A stretch of DNA of 64,000 bases from an uncultured Oscillospiraceae bacterium (GCA_934661735.1 CAKUJN010000001.1:1-64000); one strand, 5' to 3'; counted from the stretch's first letter, positions 54,011-63,011 are shown. The notes: generated from the letters alone by a model not told the origin. Program-made: numbers and translations.

Positions 54011-55006
54011 GTGTCTTTTGATTTTGCATCTTTTCTGCCCCGCGCAGTCATGCAGGGCATCCCGCTGCTCTACGGCAGCACCGGTGAAATTCTGACCGAA
54101 AAATCCGGCAACCTGAACCTCGGCATCCCCGGCGTCATGTATGTCGGCGGTATCTGCGGCGTTATCGGCGCGTTCTTCTATGAGCAAGCCGTCCCCGCTG
54201 CCGAAATGAGCGCGTGGCTCGCCATCGGCATTCCGCTGCTCTGCTCGCTGGCCGGTTCGCTGCTGATGGGCCTGATCTACTGCTTCCTCACCGTCACCCT
54301 CCGCGCCAACCAGAACGTCACCGGCCTTGCCATGACGACCTTCGGCGTCGGCGTCGGCAACTTCTTCGGCGGCTCGCTGATCAAGCTGACCGGAAGCGAG
54401 GTCCCGTCCATCGCCCTGTCCTCGACCAGCCTGTATTTCAGTAAATCCCTCCCCATCGCCGACAAGCTCGGCTGGTTCGGCCAGATTTTCCTGTCCTATG
54501 GCTTCCTTGCATATCTGGCAATTCTCATCGCGCTGTTCTCCTCGTACTTCCTGAAGCATACGCGCCCCGGCCTGTACCTGCGCGCGGTCGGTGAAAACGC
54601 CGCCACGGCGGACGCCGCCGGCATCAACATCACGAAGTACAAGTATCTTGCCACCTGCATCGGCAGCATGATCGCCGGCCTCGGCGGACTGTACTACGTC
54701 ATGGACTACGCCTCCGGCGTATGGTCGAACAATGCGTTCGGCGACCGCGGCTGGCTTGCCATCGCACTGGTCATCTTCACGATCTGGCGCCCGAACGTCA
54801 GCGTTCTGGCCTCGATTCTGTTCGGCGGCTTCTATATCCTGTACCTCTACATCCCCACCGGCACGGAAATGTCGATCAAGGAGCTGTACAAGATGCTGCC
54901 CTACGTCGTCACACTGGTTGTCCTCATTGTGGTCTCCCTGCGCAAGAAGCGCGAGGATCAGCCGCCCCAGTCTCTGGGCCTGCCCTATTTCCGCGAGGAA
55001 CGATAG
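54011..55006 (+). CDS. Nucleoside-type ABC transporter permease 2 (GTG start)
   Basis: 331 aa, eight to ten membrane helices, BPD_transp_2 family. N-terminal PLLYGSTGEILTEKSGNLNL and LGIPGVMYVGG, and later LRAVGENAATADAAGINITK are typical. GTG 54011 is preceded by AAAGGAGGCG and lies three bases after permease 1. Ends in a strong terminator. Confidence 0.92.
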   Translation: MSFDFASFLPRAVMQGIPLLYGSTGEILTEKSGNLNLGIPGVMYVGGICGVIGAFFYEQAVPAAEMSAWLAIGIPLLCSLAGSLLMGLIYCFLTVTLRANQNVTGLAMTTFGVGVGNFFGGSLIKLTGSEVPSIALSSTSLYFSKSLPIADKLGWFGQIFLSYGFLAYLAILIALFSSYFLKHTRPGLYLRAVGENAATADAAGINITKYKYLATCIGSMIAGLGGLYYVMDYASGVWSNNAFGDRGWLAIALVIFTIWRPNVSVLASILFGGFYILYLYIPTGTEMSIKELYKMLPYVVTLVVLIVVSLRKKREDQPPQSLGLPYFREER

Positions 55007-55017
55007 CATACGCGCAC

Positions 55018-55051
55018 AAAAGGCTCCCGCCGCCGGCGGGAGCCTTTTTCG
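55018..55051 (+). terminator. Terminator of the nucleoside transporter operon
   Basis: AAAGGCTCCCGCCG pairs with CGGCGGGAGCCTTTTT, followed by a T-tract. Confidence 0.88.
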
Positions 55052-55060
55052 CCGTAAAAC

Positions 55061-55910
55061 GGCCCTCTTTTCCGGTATTCACCGGAATTGCCGTTGTATG
55101 CGGCAGCGCCGTAGCCGTGCCTCCGGCGGCCTACTTTTTCTGCTGCGCCAGAAAAAGTAGGCAAAAAGAGGCGCTGGAGACGCGCTATATTGCGCGCTGA
55201 CGCGCGCGAATTTTAGGCCGCTCCGCGGCCTCAACGCCCTATTCGGGCGCAAAAATGTTATTTTCCCGATAGCTTATGGTTCCGACAAATGTACTACACG
55301 CATTTGCGGACAGACTGCAATAATTCTGTTTCTCCTCATTTCCGGAATACCCGGCCAATCTCATTCATGCATCGGCCCCTACAGACGTTTACAAAAAACG
55401 AACAGGGCGGACAGAGTCGTTCGCCCCCTGCAAAGATTTACAATGGAACAAAAATATCCTGCACCATCGGCGAATGCGTAGATGCGTTCTGTATTCCACG
55501 GCAGCGTGTTTTGCCATCTCCTTACGTGGCAACTGCTTCCGATGGGAGCGTTGTTTCCACGCAGGCGGCGCTGTAGTCCAGTTTTGTAGACAGTTTATCG
55601 TGTGCTGGCCGCAATGCTCTTCCATGGGCTCATTCTGTGGCACCGCGGTACAATCCGATCCGCTTCCAGCGCCTCTTTTTGCCCACTTTTTCTGGCAAGA
55701 CAGACGGAACCAAATTGCAAACCAGCGAAGCGTTTGCAATTTGGAGAGGACGAGCAACGGAACGGACGAGACCTGCCGCTTGCGGCGGGGCGAGGAATGT
55801 GGAGTTTGTGAGGACGAGGGTCTGCGAAGCAACGGCTGCGGTCTCGCCGCAAATTCGGCACCTCCGGTGAATACCGGAAAAAGGGACGGACAGCGCTGTC
55901 CGCACCTGCA
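55061..55910. repeat. Intergenic long repeat, copy 4, with perfect 18-bp terminal inverted repeats
   Basis: TTTTCCGGTATTCACCGG (55068-55085) faces its exact reverse complement at 55864-55881, bounding an 814-base unit. Inside are the left hairpin (55130-55161), the GCGCTGGAGACGCGC block, the GC-palindrome block, CCCGATAGCTTATGG, an inner GCCCCTACAG region, the 250-base block (55461-55700) and the right end, where a 115-base insert replaces one hairpin arm. No ORF is conserved with the other copies. Confidence 0.87.
55704..55818. repeat. Nested insert inside repeat copy 4
   Basis: Reverse complement of the insert in copy 1 (12651-12840), lacking about 75 of its internal bases. Shared landmarks are CCAAATTGCAAACC / GCGTTTGCAATTTGG and the CCGCTTGCGG palindrome. 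Confidence 0.8.
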
Positions 55911-55960
55911 TTCTGTTCCGCGCATCCGGCGCGCTCCGGCCCTCCGGTGCCAGCCGGGAA

Positions 55961-56245
55961 TCAGATTTCAAAATCCACCGCGCCCCGCGCCTCACGGATC
56001 GACTTGCACAGCGTGGAGACCGCAACGTGCCGCGGGTCCTTTTTATAGCGATCCAGCGCTGCCAGATCGTCGAAATCGGCAATCAGGCACGCGTCATAGT
56101 TGTTCTTCTCCAGCACGTTGACGCCGACTTCCATCCGGCGGATCTCGGGAATCACACCGTCCAGCGCCTTGAGCCCGTCGAGGAATCTGTGCATATTCTC
56201 CTCCTCGCCCGCGCGGAATTTCCACATAATCACATGTCGAATCAT
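55961..56245 (-). CDS. Dabb family (stress-responsive alpha/beta barrel) protein
   Basis: 94 aa. MIRHVIMWKFRAGEEE at the N-terminus with the conserved His, LKALDGVIPEIRRMEVGVN in the middle and DLAALDRYKKDPRHVAVST near the end are the Dabb pattern, a dimeric ferredoxin-like fold. Function varies and is mostly unknown. Starts after GGAGG and is probably co-transcribed with the small gene at 56270. Confidence 0.88.
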   Translation of the reverse strand: MIRHVIMWKFRAGEEENMHRFLDGLKALDGVIPEIRRMEVGVNVLEKNNYDACLIADFDDLAALDRYKKDPRHVAVSTLCKSIREARGAVDFEI

Positions 56246-56269
56246 CGTTTTTCCTCCATATTTTTCTGA

Positions 56270-56431
56270 TTATTCCTTGATTCTGTATTCGAAATTTTCA
56301 AAAACCAGACGCATGCCCTCCCGAATCCCGTCCGGCAGCAGGGCCAGCGCCGTGCGGCTCTCCTCGCCGCAGTCCGATACCAGCACCGCGTAATCGCCGT
56401 CAATTTCGCGCACCGTGCGTTCAAACGTCAT
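56270..56431 (-). CDS. Small DUF3006-like protein (53 aa)
   Basis: A 53-codon ORF with an AAAGGAGG site seven bases before ATG 56431. The order of elements, VREIDGDYAVLVSD, then ALALLPDGIREGMRLVFEN, resembles DUF3006, a small beta-rich domain. 24 bases upstream of the Dabb gene. The overlapping frame on the same strand has no site and is a shadow. Confidence 0.7.
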   Translation of the reverse strand: MTFERTVREIDGDYAVLVSDCGEESRTALALLPDGIREGMRLVFENFEYRIKE

Positions 56432-56520
56432 TTTTTCAGCCTCCTTTGTCTGTACACCAGTGTATCATATTTCACCCGCCCGCGCACCTGTTTTTTCGCC
56501 GGCGGCGGACGCATTTTTTA

Positions 56521-56549
56521 TTGTTTTTTCGCGCCGTTTGCTGTATAAT
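56521..56549 (+). promoter_or_regulatory. Promoter of the cytidylate-kinase-like gene
   Basis: TTGTTT (56521-56526), 17 bases, TATAAT (56544-56549), about 31 bases before the start at 56581. Confidence 0.78.
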
Positions 56550-56580
56550 ACAGGCAATCAGAAAAAGGAGGGGCATTCCC

Positions 56581-57186
56581 ATGACCAACAAAGTCATTAC
56601 CATTAGCCGTATGTTCGGCAGCGGCGGCCGGACGATCGGCAAAGCTGTCGCCGAGCGCCTTGGCATCCCCTACTATGACAAGGAGCTGGTCGACGCCGTC
56701 GCAAAGGAGAGCGGCTTCTCACACGAATTCATTGAGGAAATCGGCGAATACGCCTCCGTTACCAGCAGCTTTCTGTTCAATATCGCGGTTTCCGCGCACC
56801 CCATGGGCCTGATCGACACCATGTCCGTCTCAGATAAGCTGTACGTCTGCCAGACCAACGTCATCCGCGATCTGGCCGACAAGGGGCCGTGCGTCATCGT
56901 CGGCCGCTGCGCCGATTACATTCTGCACGATCGTCCCGACTGCCTGCACATCTTCATCCATGCGGACAACCCGCACCGTGCAAAGCGCGTACTTGAGCGC
57001 TACGGCGAGACGAACCAGCCGATTGCAAAGCGCCTTCAGGAGAAGGACAGCAAGCGCAAGGTCTATTACAAGCACTACACCAACCGCAACTGGGGCGAGG
57101 CGCAGAACTACGACATCTGCCTCGACAGCGGCAAGCTCGGCGTGGACAAGTGTGTGGACTTCATCTGCGACATCGCGGAAATGTAA
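56581..57186 (+). CDS. Cytidylate kinase-like family protein
   Basis: 201 aa from ATG 56581 (AAGGAGGGG site); the frame extends upstream across the promoter. P-loop-like ISRMFGSGGRTIGKAVAERL (about 8-27), YYDKELVDAVAKESGF, CVIVGRCADYIL and the lid-like RAKRVLERYGE. These Cmk-like proteins of Clostridia share the kinase fold but their substrate is unproven. Single-gene unit with its own promoter and terminator. Confidence 0.85.
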   Translation: MTNKVITISRMFGSGGRTIGKAVAERLGIPYYDKELVDAVAKESGFSHEFIEEIGEYASVTSSFLFNIAVSAHPMGLIDTMSVSDKLYVCQTNVIRDLADKGPCVIVGRCADYILHDRPDCLHIFIHADNPHRAKRVLERYGETNQPIAKRLQEKDSKRKVYYKHYTNRNWGEAQNYDICLDSGKLGVDKCVDFICDIAEM

Positions 57187-57196
57187 TACAGCCGAT

Positions 57197-57230
57197 GCGG
57201 CCGGAGCATTGCTCCGGCCGCGTTTTTTCT
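57197..57230 (+). terminator. Terminator after the cytidylate-kinase-like gene
   Basis: GCGGCCGGAGC pairs with GCTCCGGCCGC around ATT, followed by GTTTTTT. Confidence 0.88.
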
Positions 57231-57669
57231 ATTTCAGAAGCCCGTCCGACTGCGACTCGCCGTACACGGCGATGCCGTTTTCCAGCAGGAGCTGCGCGCA
57301 CACGCCATAGCCCTCGCAGAGCGTCCCGCTGAATGTGCCGTCATAGATCGCGCCCGCGCCGCAGCTGGGGCTGCGCTCCTTCAGAACCGCCGCCTCGCAG
57401 CCGAAAAGCTGCGCCAGCCGGAGCGTTTCCTCCGCGCCGCGCCGGTACTGCTCCGTCACATCGCGGCCGTCCTTCGCCACAACGCGCTCCGCGCGCCGTT
57501 CGGCGGGCGGGCGCGGCGTTGTCAGTCCGCCCAGCTGTTCGGGGCATACGGGGATCAGCTGATACCGCTCTGCCAGTGCCTCCGCCGCCTGAACGGCCCT
57601 GCTTTCCCCGTCATAGCGGCAGCGCACGCCCAGCAGGCACGCGCTGATCAGAAGCGGTTGTTTCGTCAT
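57229..57669 (-). CDS. DUF523 domain protein
   Basis: 146 aa from ATG 57669 (GGGAGGA site); the open frame extends 59 codons into the Nudix gene but homologues start at KQPLLISACLLGVRCRYDG. The DUF523 features are present: SACLLGxxCRYDG, PVCPEQLGGLTTPRPPAE, and KERSPSCGAGAIYDGTFSG. The conserved cysteines suggest metal or Fe-S binding; function unknown. Start overlaps the Nudix stop (ATGA). Confidence 0.88.
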   Translation of the reverse strand: MTKQPLLISACLLGVRCRYDGESRAVQAAEALAERYQLIPVCPEQLGGLTTPRPPAERRAERVVAKDGRDVTEQYRRGAEETLRLAQLFGCEAAVLKERSPSCGAGAIYDGTFSGTLCEGYGVCAQLLLENGIAVYGESQSDGLLK

Positions 57670-58133
57670 CGCAGCTTCCTCCCGTCCAATACGGCCTCGC
57701 ACAGCCGCTCGCCCGTATAGCACAGCTTGAGCGAGAAAAACGGCCGCCTCTGCTCCATCAGATCCAGAAAAATCCGGTCGCCCTCCCACGCGGGCAGCTT
57801 CCGCACCGCGTCCTTTCCAATCCATTCCAGTACGCCCTCGTCGCATTCGCGCAGCGTGCCGTCAAAGCGCTCGCAGTGGAACAGGTGCATGTATTCCGTC
57901 GGCCAGACGTCCGAAACAAACGTCACCAGCCCGCAATAGCGCCATTCGCGCATCGTCAGACCCGTTTCCTCGTACACCTCGCGCAGCGCGCAGTCCTCAG
58001 GGCTTTCCCTGTCCTCAAATTTTCCGCCGATGCCGATCCACTTGTCGCGGTTTTCGTCGTTCTCCTTTTTGACGCGGTGCAGCATCAGATATTGCCCGTC
58101 CCGCTCCAGATAGCAAAGCGTCGTGTTCTTCAT
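57666..58133 (-). CDS. Nudix hydrolase (8-oxo-dGTP diphosphatase-like)
   Basis: 155 aa. Full Nudix box, GGKFEDRESPEDCALREV plus YEETGL (about 37-60), in an MTH1-like setting (LCYLERDGQYLMLHRVKKEN at the N-terminus). It probably hydrolyses an oxidised or unusual nucleoside triphosphate. Co-translated with the DUF523 gene. Starts after GAGGA. Confidence 0.88.
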   Translation of the reverse strand: MKNTTLCYLERDGQYLMLHRVKKENDENRDKWIGIGGKFEDRESPEDCALREVYEETGLTMREWRYCGLVTFVSDVWPTEYMHLFHCERFDGTLRECDEGVLEWIGKDAVRKLPAWEGDRIFLDLMEQRRPFFSLKLCYTGERLCEAVLDGRKLR

Positions 58134-58279
58134 AATCTGTCCTCCTCTGCGGCGGCCTGTGTGCCTCTTATTCTATCAGCTTTGGCGGAAAAAGCAAATT
58201 CTCCGGCATTTTCGGCACATCCGCCAAGTGCCGCACCGCATTTTTGTCTGATCTTACAGTGCTAAAGTCTGACAACATC

Positions 58280-58474
58280 TGCTATAATATCTGTAATCGG
58301 TCACGATGCGTCCAATCCACTTTTATGGCCGCACCGTGATACAAAAAAGGAGGTTATACCATTTCCGCAGGACTTGCGGTGCGGCATTGTGGAGACATGC
58401 CGTAATGCAGCCGTCTTGCCCGACGGCTGTGAGAGAGCGCATTGCGGATGCAGCGCTGTCAGAGTCAGTCAATT
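58280..58474 (+). promoter_or_regulatory. Promoter and leader of the MsmX-type ATPase gene
   Basis: Extended -10 TGCTATAAT (TATAAT at 58283-58288), weak -35. The leader is about 180 bases and contains AAAGGAGG (58346-58353) without an ORF I can support, and a hairpin CAGCCGTC / GACGGCTG (about 58410-58431). The coding start at 58475 has no good ribosome site, so the leader may matter for translation. Confidence 0.55.
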
Positions 58475-59662
58475 ATGGCAGAAGTACGTTTAGTCAATGT
58501 AAAGAAGATTTATCCCTTCGTCAGCGGAGAAGAGAAGAAAAAGAAGAAGAAAAAGGCCGACGATGAGCCGCAGAAGGAAAAGGCCAATCTCCAGATTACG
58601 GACAAGGGCGTCGTTGCGGTTCAGGAGTTCAATCTGGACATCGCCGACAAGGAATTCATCGTTCTGGTCGGTCCGTCCGGCTGCGGCAAGTCCACAACGC
58701 TGCGCATGATCGCAGGCCTTGAGGAAATCACCGAGGGCGAGCTGTACATCGGCGACAAGCTGATGAACGACGTCGCGCCCAAGGACCGCGATATCGCGAT
58801 GGTTTTCCAGAACTACGCTCTGTATCCGCATATGACCGTTTATGATAACATGGCTTTCTCGCTGAAGCTGAAAAAGACGCCGAAGGCCGAAATCGACCGC
58901 AAGGTCAGGGAAGCCGCCGAGATTCTGGATATCACCCAGTACCTCAACCGCAAGCCCAAGGCTCTGTCCGGCGGTCAGAGACAGCGTGTCGCCATCGGCC
59001 GCGCCATCGTCCGCAACCCCAAGGTGTTCCTGATGGACGAGCCGCTGTCCAACCTGGACGCGAAGCTCCGCAACCAGATGCGTGCGGAGATCATCAAGCT
59101 GCGTGAGAAGATCGACACCACGTTTGTCTACGTCACCCACGATCAGGTCGAGGCCATGACGCTGGGCGACCGCATCGTCATCATGCGCGACGGCTTTATC
59201 CAGCAGATCGGCACCCCGCAGGAGGTTTTCAACCATCCGGCAAATCTGTTCGTTGCCGGCTTCATCGGCACGCCGCAGATGAACTTCTTCGACGCCACCC
59301 TTACGAAGAAGGGCGACAAGTACGTCGCCACCGTTCAGGGCCACGACTTTGAGCTGCCCGAGGACAAGCAGGCCGCGCTCAAGAGCATGGACAGCGTTCC
59401 CACCGAAATCACGGTCGGCGTTCGTCCGGTTCACGTCCACCTGTCGCAGGAGGGCATCGACGCCACCGTCGATGTCTCCGAGCTGATGGGCTCCGAGCTG
59501 CATCTGCATGTCAACTCCAACGGCAAGGACGTCGTCATCGTGGTTCCCACCACCGATATCGACATCGCCACGGTCCATGGCGGCCACAAGGCTGTCAAGT
59601 ACAGCTTCCGTCCCGAGCTGATGCACTTCTTCAGCAAGGAAACGGAGAAGAATCTGTTCTGA
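58475..59662 (+). CDS. Multi-sugar ABC transporter ATPase (MsmX/UgpC type) with a lysine-rich insert
   Basis: 395 aa from ATG 58475, the family start ([14 protein letters not shown]). Walker [19 protein letters not shown], signature [16 protein letters not shown], Walker [13 protein letters not shown], His switch [10 protein letters not shown], and the C-terminal TOBE region ([10 protein letters not shown]). Such ATPases power several sugar importers. Residues about 16-45 are an insert between the first two strands, with seven lysines in a row (21-27) and many Glu/Asp, absent from the well-known relatives. No transporter genes adjoin, as expected of a shared ATPase. Confidence 0.92.
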   Translation: MAEVRLVNVKKIYPFVSGEEKKKKKKKADDEPQKEKANLQITDKGVVAVQEFNLDIADKEFIVLVGPSGCGKSTTLRMIAGLEEITEGELYIGDKLMNDVAPKDRDIAMVFQNYALYPHMTVYDNMAFSLKLKKTPKAEIDRKVREAAEILDITQYLNRKPKALSGGQRQRVAIGRAIVRNPKVFLMDEPLSNLDAKLRNQMRAEIIKLREKIDTTFVYVTHDQVEAMTLGDRIVIMRDGFIQQIGTPQEVFNHPANLFVAGFIGTPQMNFFDATLTKKGDKYVATVQGHDFELPEDKQAALKSMDSVPTEITVGVRPVHVHLSQEGIDATVDVSELMGSELHLHVNSNGKDVVIVVPTTDIDIATVHGGHKAVKYSFRPELMHFFSKETEKNLF

Positions 59663-59672
59663 TTTCATACAT

Positions 59673-59708
59673 ATTTGCGGGAGCCGTCCGGCTCCCGCAA
59701 ATTTTTCA
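59673..59708 (+). terminator. Terminator after the MsmX-type gene
   Basis: ATTTGCGGGAGCC pairs with GGCTCCCGCAAAT around GTCC, followed by TTTTTC. The following 110 bases are a low-complexity run of TTTTTTCGCG-like units. Confidence 0.9.
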
Positions 59709-59825
59709 TGCTTTTTCGCGTGTTTTTTCGCAAAATCCCGCGATTTTTTGAAAAAATCCCGCCATTTTTCGCGAATTTTTCCCGCTTTTTTCGCGCGATT
59801 CCGCCGCTGACGGCGTTTTTTCCTC

Positions 59826-59854
59826 TTGCAATCCGGCGCGCGTTGGCATATACT
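59826..59854 (+). promoter_or_regulatory. Promoter of the glycerol-3-phosphate oxidoreductase operon
   Basis: TTGCAA (59826-59831), 17 bases, TATACT (59849-59854), about 88 bases before the start at 59943. Confidence 0.7.
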
Positions 59855-59942
59855 GAATACAAGGCATTTTTTGTTGAGATTTTGAGTGTAGCAAACAGCG
59901 CCTGCTGTTTTGCTGCGCTCATTTTTTGTATGGAGTGATTTT

Positions 59943-61382
59943 ATGTACGATGTCATCATCATCGGCTGCGGCGTAATCGGCGCGGCCTGCGCGCACGCCC
60001 TGTCGCGGTACGACCTGTCGGTCTGCGTGCTGGAAAAAAGCAGCGACGTGGCAAACGGCACAACCAAGGCCAATTCCGCCATTGTCCACGCGGGCTATGA
60101 CCCGCACCCCGGCACGCAGATGGCGCGCCTGAACGTGGAGGGCAGCCGCCTGATGGGCGGGCTGTGCGAAAGGCTGGACGTGCCGTTCCGCCGCGTGGGG
60201 AGCCACGTTCTGGCGTTTACGCCGGAGGATATGGAAATGCTGCGCACGCTTTACAGCCGCGGCACGGCAAACGGCGTGCCCGAGCTGCGCCTGCTGACCG
60301 GCGACGAGGCGCGCGCCATGGAGCCGAGCCTGTCCGAAAGCGTCTGCGGCTCGCTGTGGGCGCCGACGGCCGGCATCATCTCCCCGTGGGAGCTGACGCT
60401 GGCGCTGATTGAAACGGCGGTCCGCAACGGGACGGAGCTGCATCTCAACGCACCTGTCACGGCGCTGGAGCGGCATGACGGCGCTTTTGCCGCCGTCACG
60501 TCAAAGGGGAAGTTCCGTGCGAAATACGTTCTGAACGCCGCGGGTGTCCATTGTGAGCAGATCGCCGCCATGCTGGGTGCGGACGACTTCCGAATCCAGC
60601 CGAACCGCGGCGAGTATTTCCTGCTGGACAAGTCCGAGGGCACGCGCGTGCATTCGGTCATTTTCCGGTGTCCGAACAAAAACGGCAAGGGCGTGCTGGT
60701 CGCGCCCACCGTCCACGGCAATCTGATTGTCGGCCCGAACGCCGAGAACGTATCCGATCCGGACAACACCGCCAACACCGCCGCCGGACTGGCCTTCGTG
60801 CGGAAGATGGCGATGAAATCCGTGCCGTCGATCGTGTTCCGCGACAACATCCGCAATTTTGCCGGCATCCGCGCCAATCACGCGGAGGACGATTTCCTCA
60901 TCGGCGAAAGCCGGAGCGTCCCGAATCTGTACGAGCTGGCCGGCATCAAAAGCCCCGGGCTTTCCTCCGCACCGGCCATCGCGCAGGATGCGGTCAGGTG
61001 GCTGTCCGGTAAAATGGAGCTGCGAGAGAGAGAACACTATGTCGACACGCGCCGCCGTATCCGCTTTAACGAGCTTTCTCCCGAGGAGAAAAACGCGCTC
61101 ATCCGCGAAAATCCGCTCTACGGCCGCGTGATCTGCCGCTGTGAAACCATAACCGAGGGTGAAATTGTCGCCGCGATTCACTCGCCCGTCCCGCCCACCA
61201 CCATCAACGGCGTCAAGCGCCGCGTCGGCGCGGGCATGGGCCGCTGTCAGGGCGGCTTCTGCGGCCCGCGCGTACAGGAGATTCTGGCGCGGGAGCTTGG
61301 CGTGACGATGGATGCGATTGAAATGGATCAGGCCGGAACGTATATTCTGACCGGCGAAACGAAGGGAGGCGCGCGGAAATGA
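59943..61382 (+). CDS. FAD-dependent glycerol-3-phosphate dehydrogenase-like oxidoreductase (GlpA type)
   Basis: 479 aa from ATG 59943 (GGAG site); the frame extends 11 codons. N-terminal FAD site YDVIIIGCGVIGAACAHALS (about 2-21) and a DAO-type fold through about residue 370. The C-terminal part is a BFD-like 2Fe-2S domain with cysteines in ICRCETITEGEIVAAI and MGRCQGGFCGPRV. The trio with the next two genes and GlpP is a known Clostridia arrangement for glycerol-3-phosphate oxidation. L-2-hydroxyglutarate oxidase is a related alternative. Confidence 0.85.
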   Translation: MYDVIIIGCGVIGAACAHALSRYDLSVCVLEKSSDVANGTTKANSAIVHAGYDPHPGTQMARLNVEGSRLMGGLCERLDVPFRRVGSHVLAFTPEDMEMLRTLYSRGTANGVPELRLLTGDEARAMEPSLSESVCGSLWAPTAGIISPWELTLALIETAVRNGTELHLNAPVTALERHDGAFAAVTSKGKFRAKYVLNAAGVHCEQIAAMLGADDFRIQPNRGEYFLLDKSEGTRVHSVIFRCPNKNGKGVLVAPTVHGNLIVGPNAENVSDPDNTANTAAGLAFVRKMAMKSVPSIVFRDNIRNFAGIRANHAEDDFLIGESRSVPNLYELAGIKSPGLSSAPAIAQDAVRWLSGKMELREREHYVDTRRRIRFNELSPEEKNALIRENPLYGRVICRCETITEGEIVAAIHSPVPPTTINGVKRRVGAGMGRCQGGFCGPRVQEILARELGVTMDAIEMDQAGTYILTGETKGGARK

Positions 61383-62644
61383 AAACCTGTCAGCTTGCCA
61401 TCATCGGCGGCGGCCCCGCCGGACTTGCGGCCGCATGCGCCGCGTATGACGCCGGACTGCGCGATATTCTGATTCTGGAGCGGGACCGCGAGCTCGGCGG
61501 CATTCTCAACCAGTGCATCCACAACGGATTCGGCCTGCACCACTTCAAGGAGGAACTGACCGGTCCGGAATACGCCGGACGGTTTATCGAGCTGCTGAAA
61601 AAGACGTCGGTGCGCGTCCTGTCTGACACGATGGTGCTGGACGTTTCGCCCGAGCGCGTCATTCACTGCGTCAACACGACCGACGGCTATCAGCAGATCG
61701 GCGCGCAGGCCGTCATTCTGGCCATGGGCTGCCGCGAGCGCACGCGCGGCGCAATCTCCATCCCCGGCACGCGCTGCTCCGGCATCTTTACCGCGGGCGC
61801 GGCACAGCGCTATGTGAACATTGAGGGCTATATGGTCGGCCGCCGGATCGTCATCCTCGGATCGGGCGACATCGGCCTGATCATGGCGCGGCGCATGACG
61901 CTGGAGGGCGCGAAGGTGCTGGCCTGCGTCGAGCTGATGCCCTATTCCTCGGGCCTCAACCGGAACATTGTGCAGTGCCTGCACGATTTTGACATTCCGC
62001 TGTATCTCAGCCACACCATCACCGATATTCAGGGCAAAGACCGGCTTGAGCGCGTCGTCGTCTCACAGGTTGGTCCCGACCGCCGCCCCGTCGCCGGAAC
62101 CGAGCGCGTGTTTGAATGCGACACGCTTCTGCTGTCGGTCGGTCTGATCCCCGAAAACGAGCTGACGCGCAAGGCCGGCATCGAGATCGACCGCCGCACG
62201 AACGGCCCCGCCGTGTATGAAAACATGCAGACTGCCGTCTCCGGCATTTTCGCCTGCGGCAATGTGGTGCATGTGCACGATCTGGTCGATTTTGTCACAG
62301 CCGAGGCCGAAAAGGCCGGCCGCGGCGCGGCGGAATACGTTCTGCGCGGCGATGCGGCGCAGGGCCGCACCCTTGCCACGGCCTGCGGCAGCTGCGTGAC
62401 CTATACCGTGCCGCAGCGCATCCGCCTGAACGCCATGGGCGAAAAAACGGAGGTTTCGTTCCGTGTCAACCGCAGCTTTTCCGACAGCCGCATCCTTGTC
62501 ACATCGGGCGGCGAAATTGTCGCGAAATTCAACCGGCAGCACATGGCCCCGGGCGAGATGGAGCATATCACGCTGCCGCGGGTGCTGCTGGAGCGTGCAA
62601 AGGACGATACGCTTACCATTTCCTGTGAGGAGGCGGCAAAATGA
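61379..62644 (+). CDS. NAD(P)/FAD-dependent oxidoreductase (partner of the GlpA-like protein)
   Basis: 421 aa, pyridine nucleotide-disulfide oxidoreductase fold without the redox disulfide. FAD site QLAIIGGGPAGLAAACAAYD (about 4-23), NAD(P) site VILGSGDIGLIMARRM (about 160-175), and a C-terminal FAD motif with GIFACGNVVHVHDLVD (about 290-305). It would pass electrons from the GlpA-like subunit to a carrier. Overlaps both neighbours by four bases (ATGA), so the three proteins are likely made as a complex. Confidence 0.88.
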   Translation: MKTCQLAIIGGGPAGLAAACAAYDAGLRDILILERDRELGGILNQCIHNGFGLHHFKEELTGPEYAGRFIELLKKTSVRVLSDTMVLDVSPERVIHCVNTTDGYQQIGAQAVILAMGCRERTRGAISIPGTRCSGIFTAGAAQRYVNIEGYMVGRRIVILGSGDIGLIMARRMTLEGAKVLACVELMPYSSGLNRNIVQCLHDFDIPLYLSHTITDIQGKDRLERVVVSQVGPDRRPVAGTERVFECDTLLLSVGLIPENELTRKAGIEIDRRTNGPAVYENMQTAVSGIFACGNVVHVHDLVDFVTAEAEKAGRGAAEYVLRGDAAQGRTLATACGSCVTYTVPQRIRLNAMGEKTEVSFRVNRSFSDSRILVTSGGEIVAKFNRQHMAPGEMEHITLPRVLLERAKDDTLTISCEEAAK

Positions 62645-62985
62645 AAGAGCTGATCTGTATTGTCTGTCCGAACGGCTGCCACTTGAAAGTGGACGAGGAA
62701 AACGGTTATAATGTAACCGGCAATAAATGCGAGCGCGGCGCCGAATATGGAAAGGCCGAGCTTCTGCATCCGGTGCGCATGGTCACGTCGACCGTCCGTG
62801 TCGAGGGCTGCGGCGTGCGCCGCCTGCCCGTCAAGACCAGCGCCGCCGTGGATAAGGGCCGCGTGTTCGACGTGATGGCGCTGCTGGACGGCGTGTGCGT
62901 CCATGCGCCGGTTCACGCCGGAGACGTCATCGTGCCGCATATTTTCGGCACGGATGTCGATATCATTACCTGCAAGTCCATCTGA
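62641..62985 (+). CDS. DUF1667 protein (third subunit of the GlpA-like complex)
   Basis: 114 aa. CIVCPNGCHLKV at the N-terminus and NKCERGAEYGKAE further on give a CxxCxxxC-type cysteine set suited to a metal or Fe-S cluster; RMVTSTVRV and the P-H-x-F-G-T-D-V-D-I-I tail match DUF1667. It always travels with the two flavoproteins. Coupled to the preceding gene by ATGA; 26 bases before glpP. Confidence 0.88.
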   Translation: MKELICIVCPNGCHLKVDEENGYNVTGNKCERGAEYGKAELLHPVRMVTSTVRVEGCGVRRLPVKTSAAVDKGRVFDVMALLDGVCVHAPVHAGDVIVPHIFGTDVDIITCKSI

Positions 62986-63011
62986 CCGTACCGTCTGAAA
63001 GGAGCGCTCCC

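Noticed and set aside
52889-55009. 706-codon minus-strand frame opposite the two permease genes
   Set aside because: Shadow frame; hydrophilic, repetitive composition reflects complement of membrane-protein codons.
55474-56121. 215-codon plus-strand frame in repeat copy 4
   Set aside because: Corresponding frames in copies 2 and 3 are broken, so it is chance openness in a GC-rich repeat.
59700-59815. TTTTTTCGCG-like runs after the MsmX-type gene considered as a repeat array or attachment site
   Set aside because: Units vary in length and sequence and no integrase, tRNA or flanking repeat is present; treated as low-complexity sequence.
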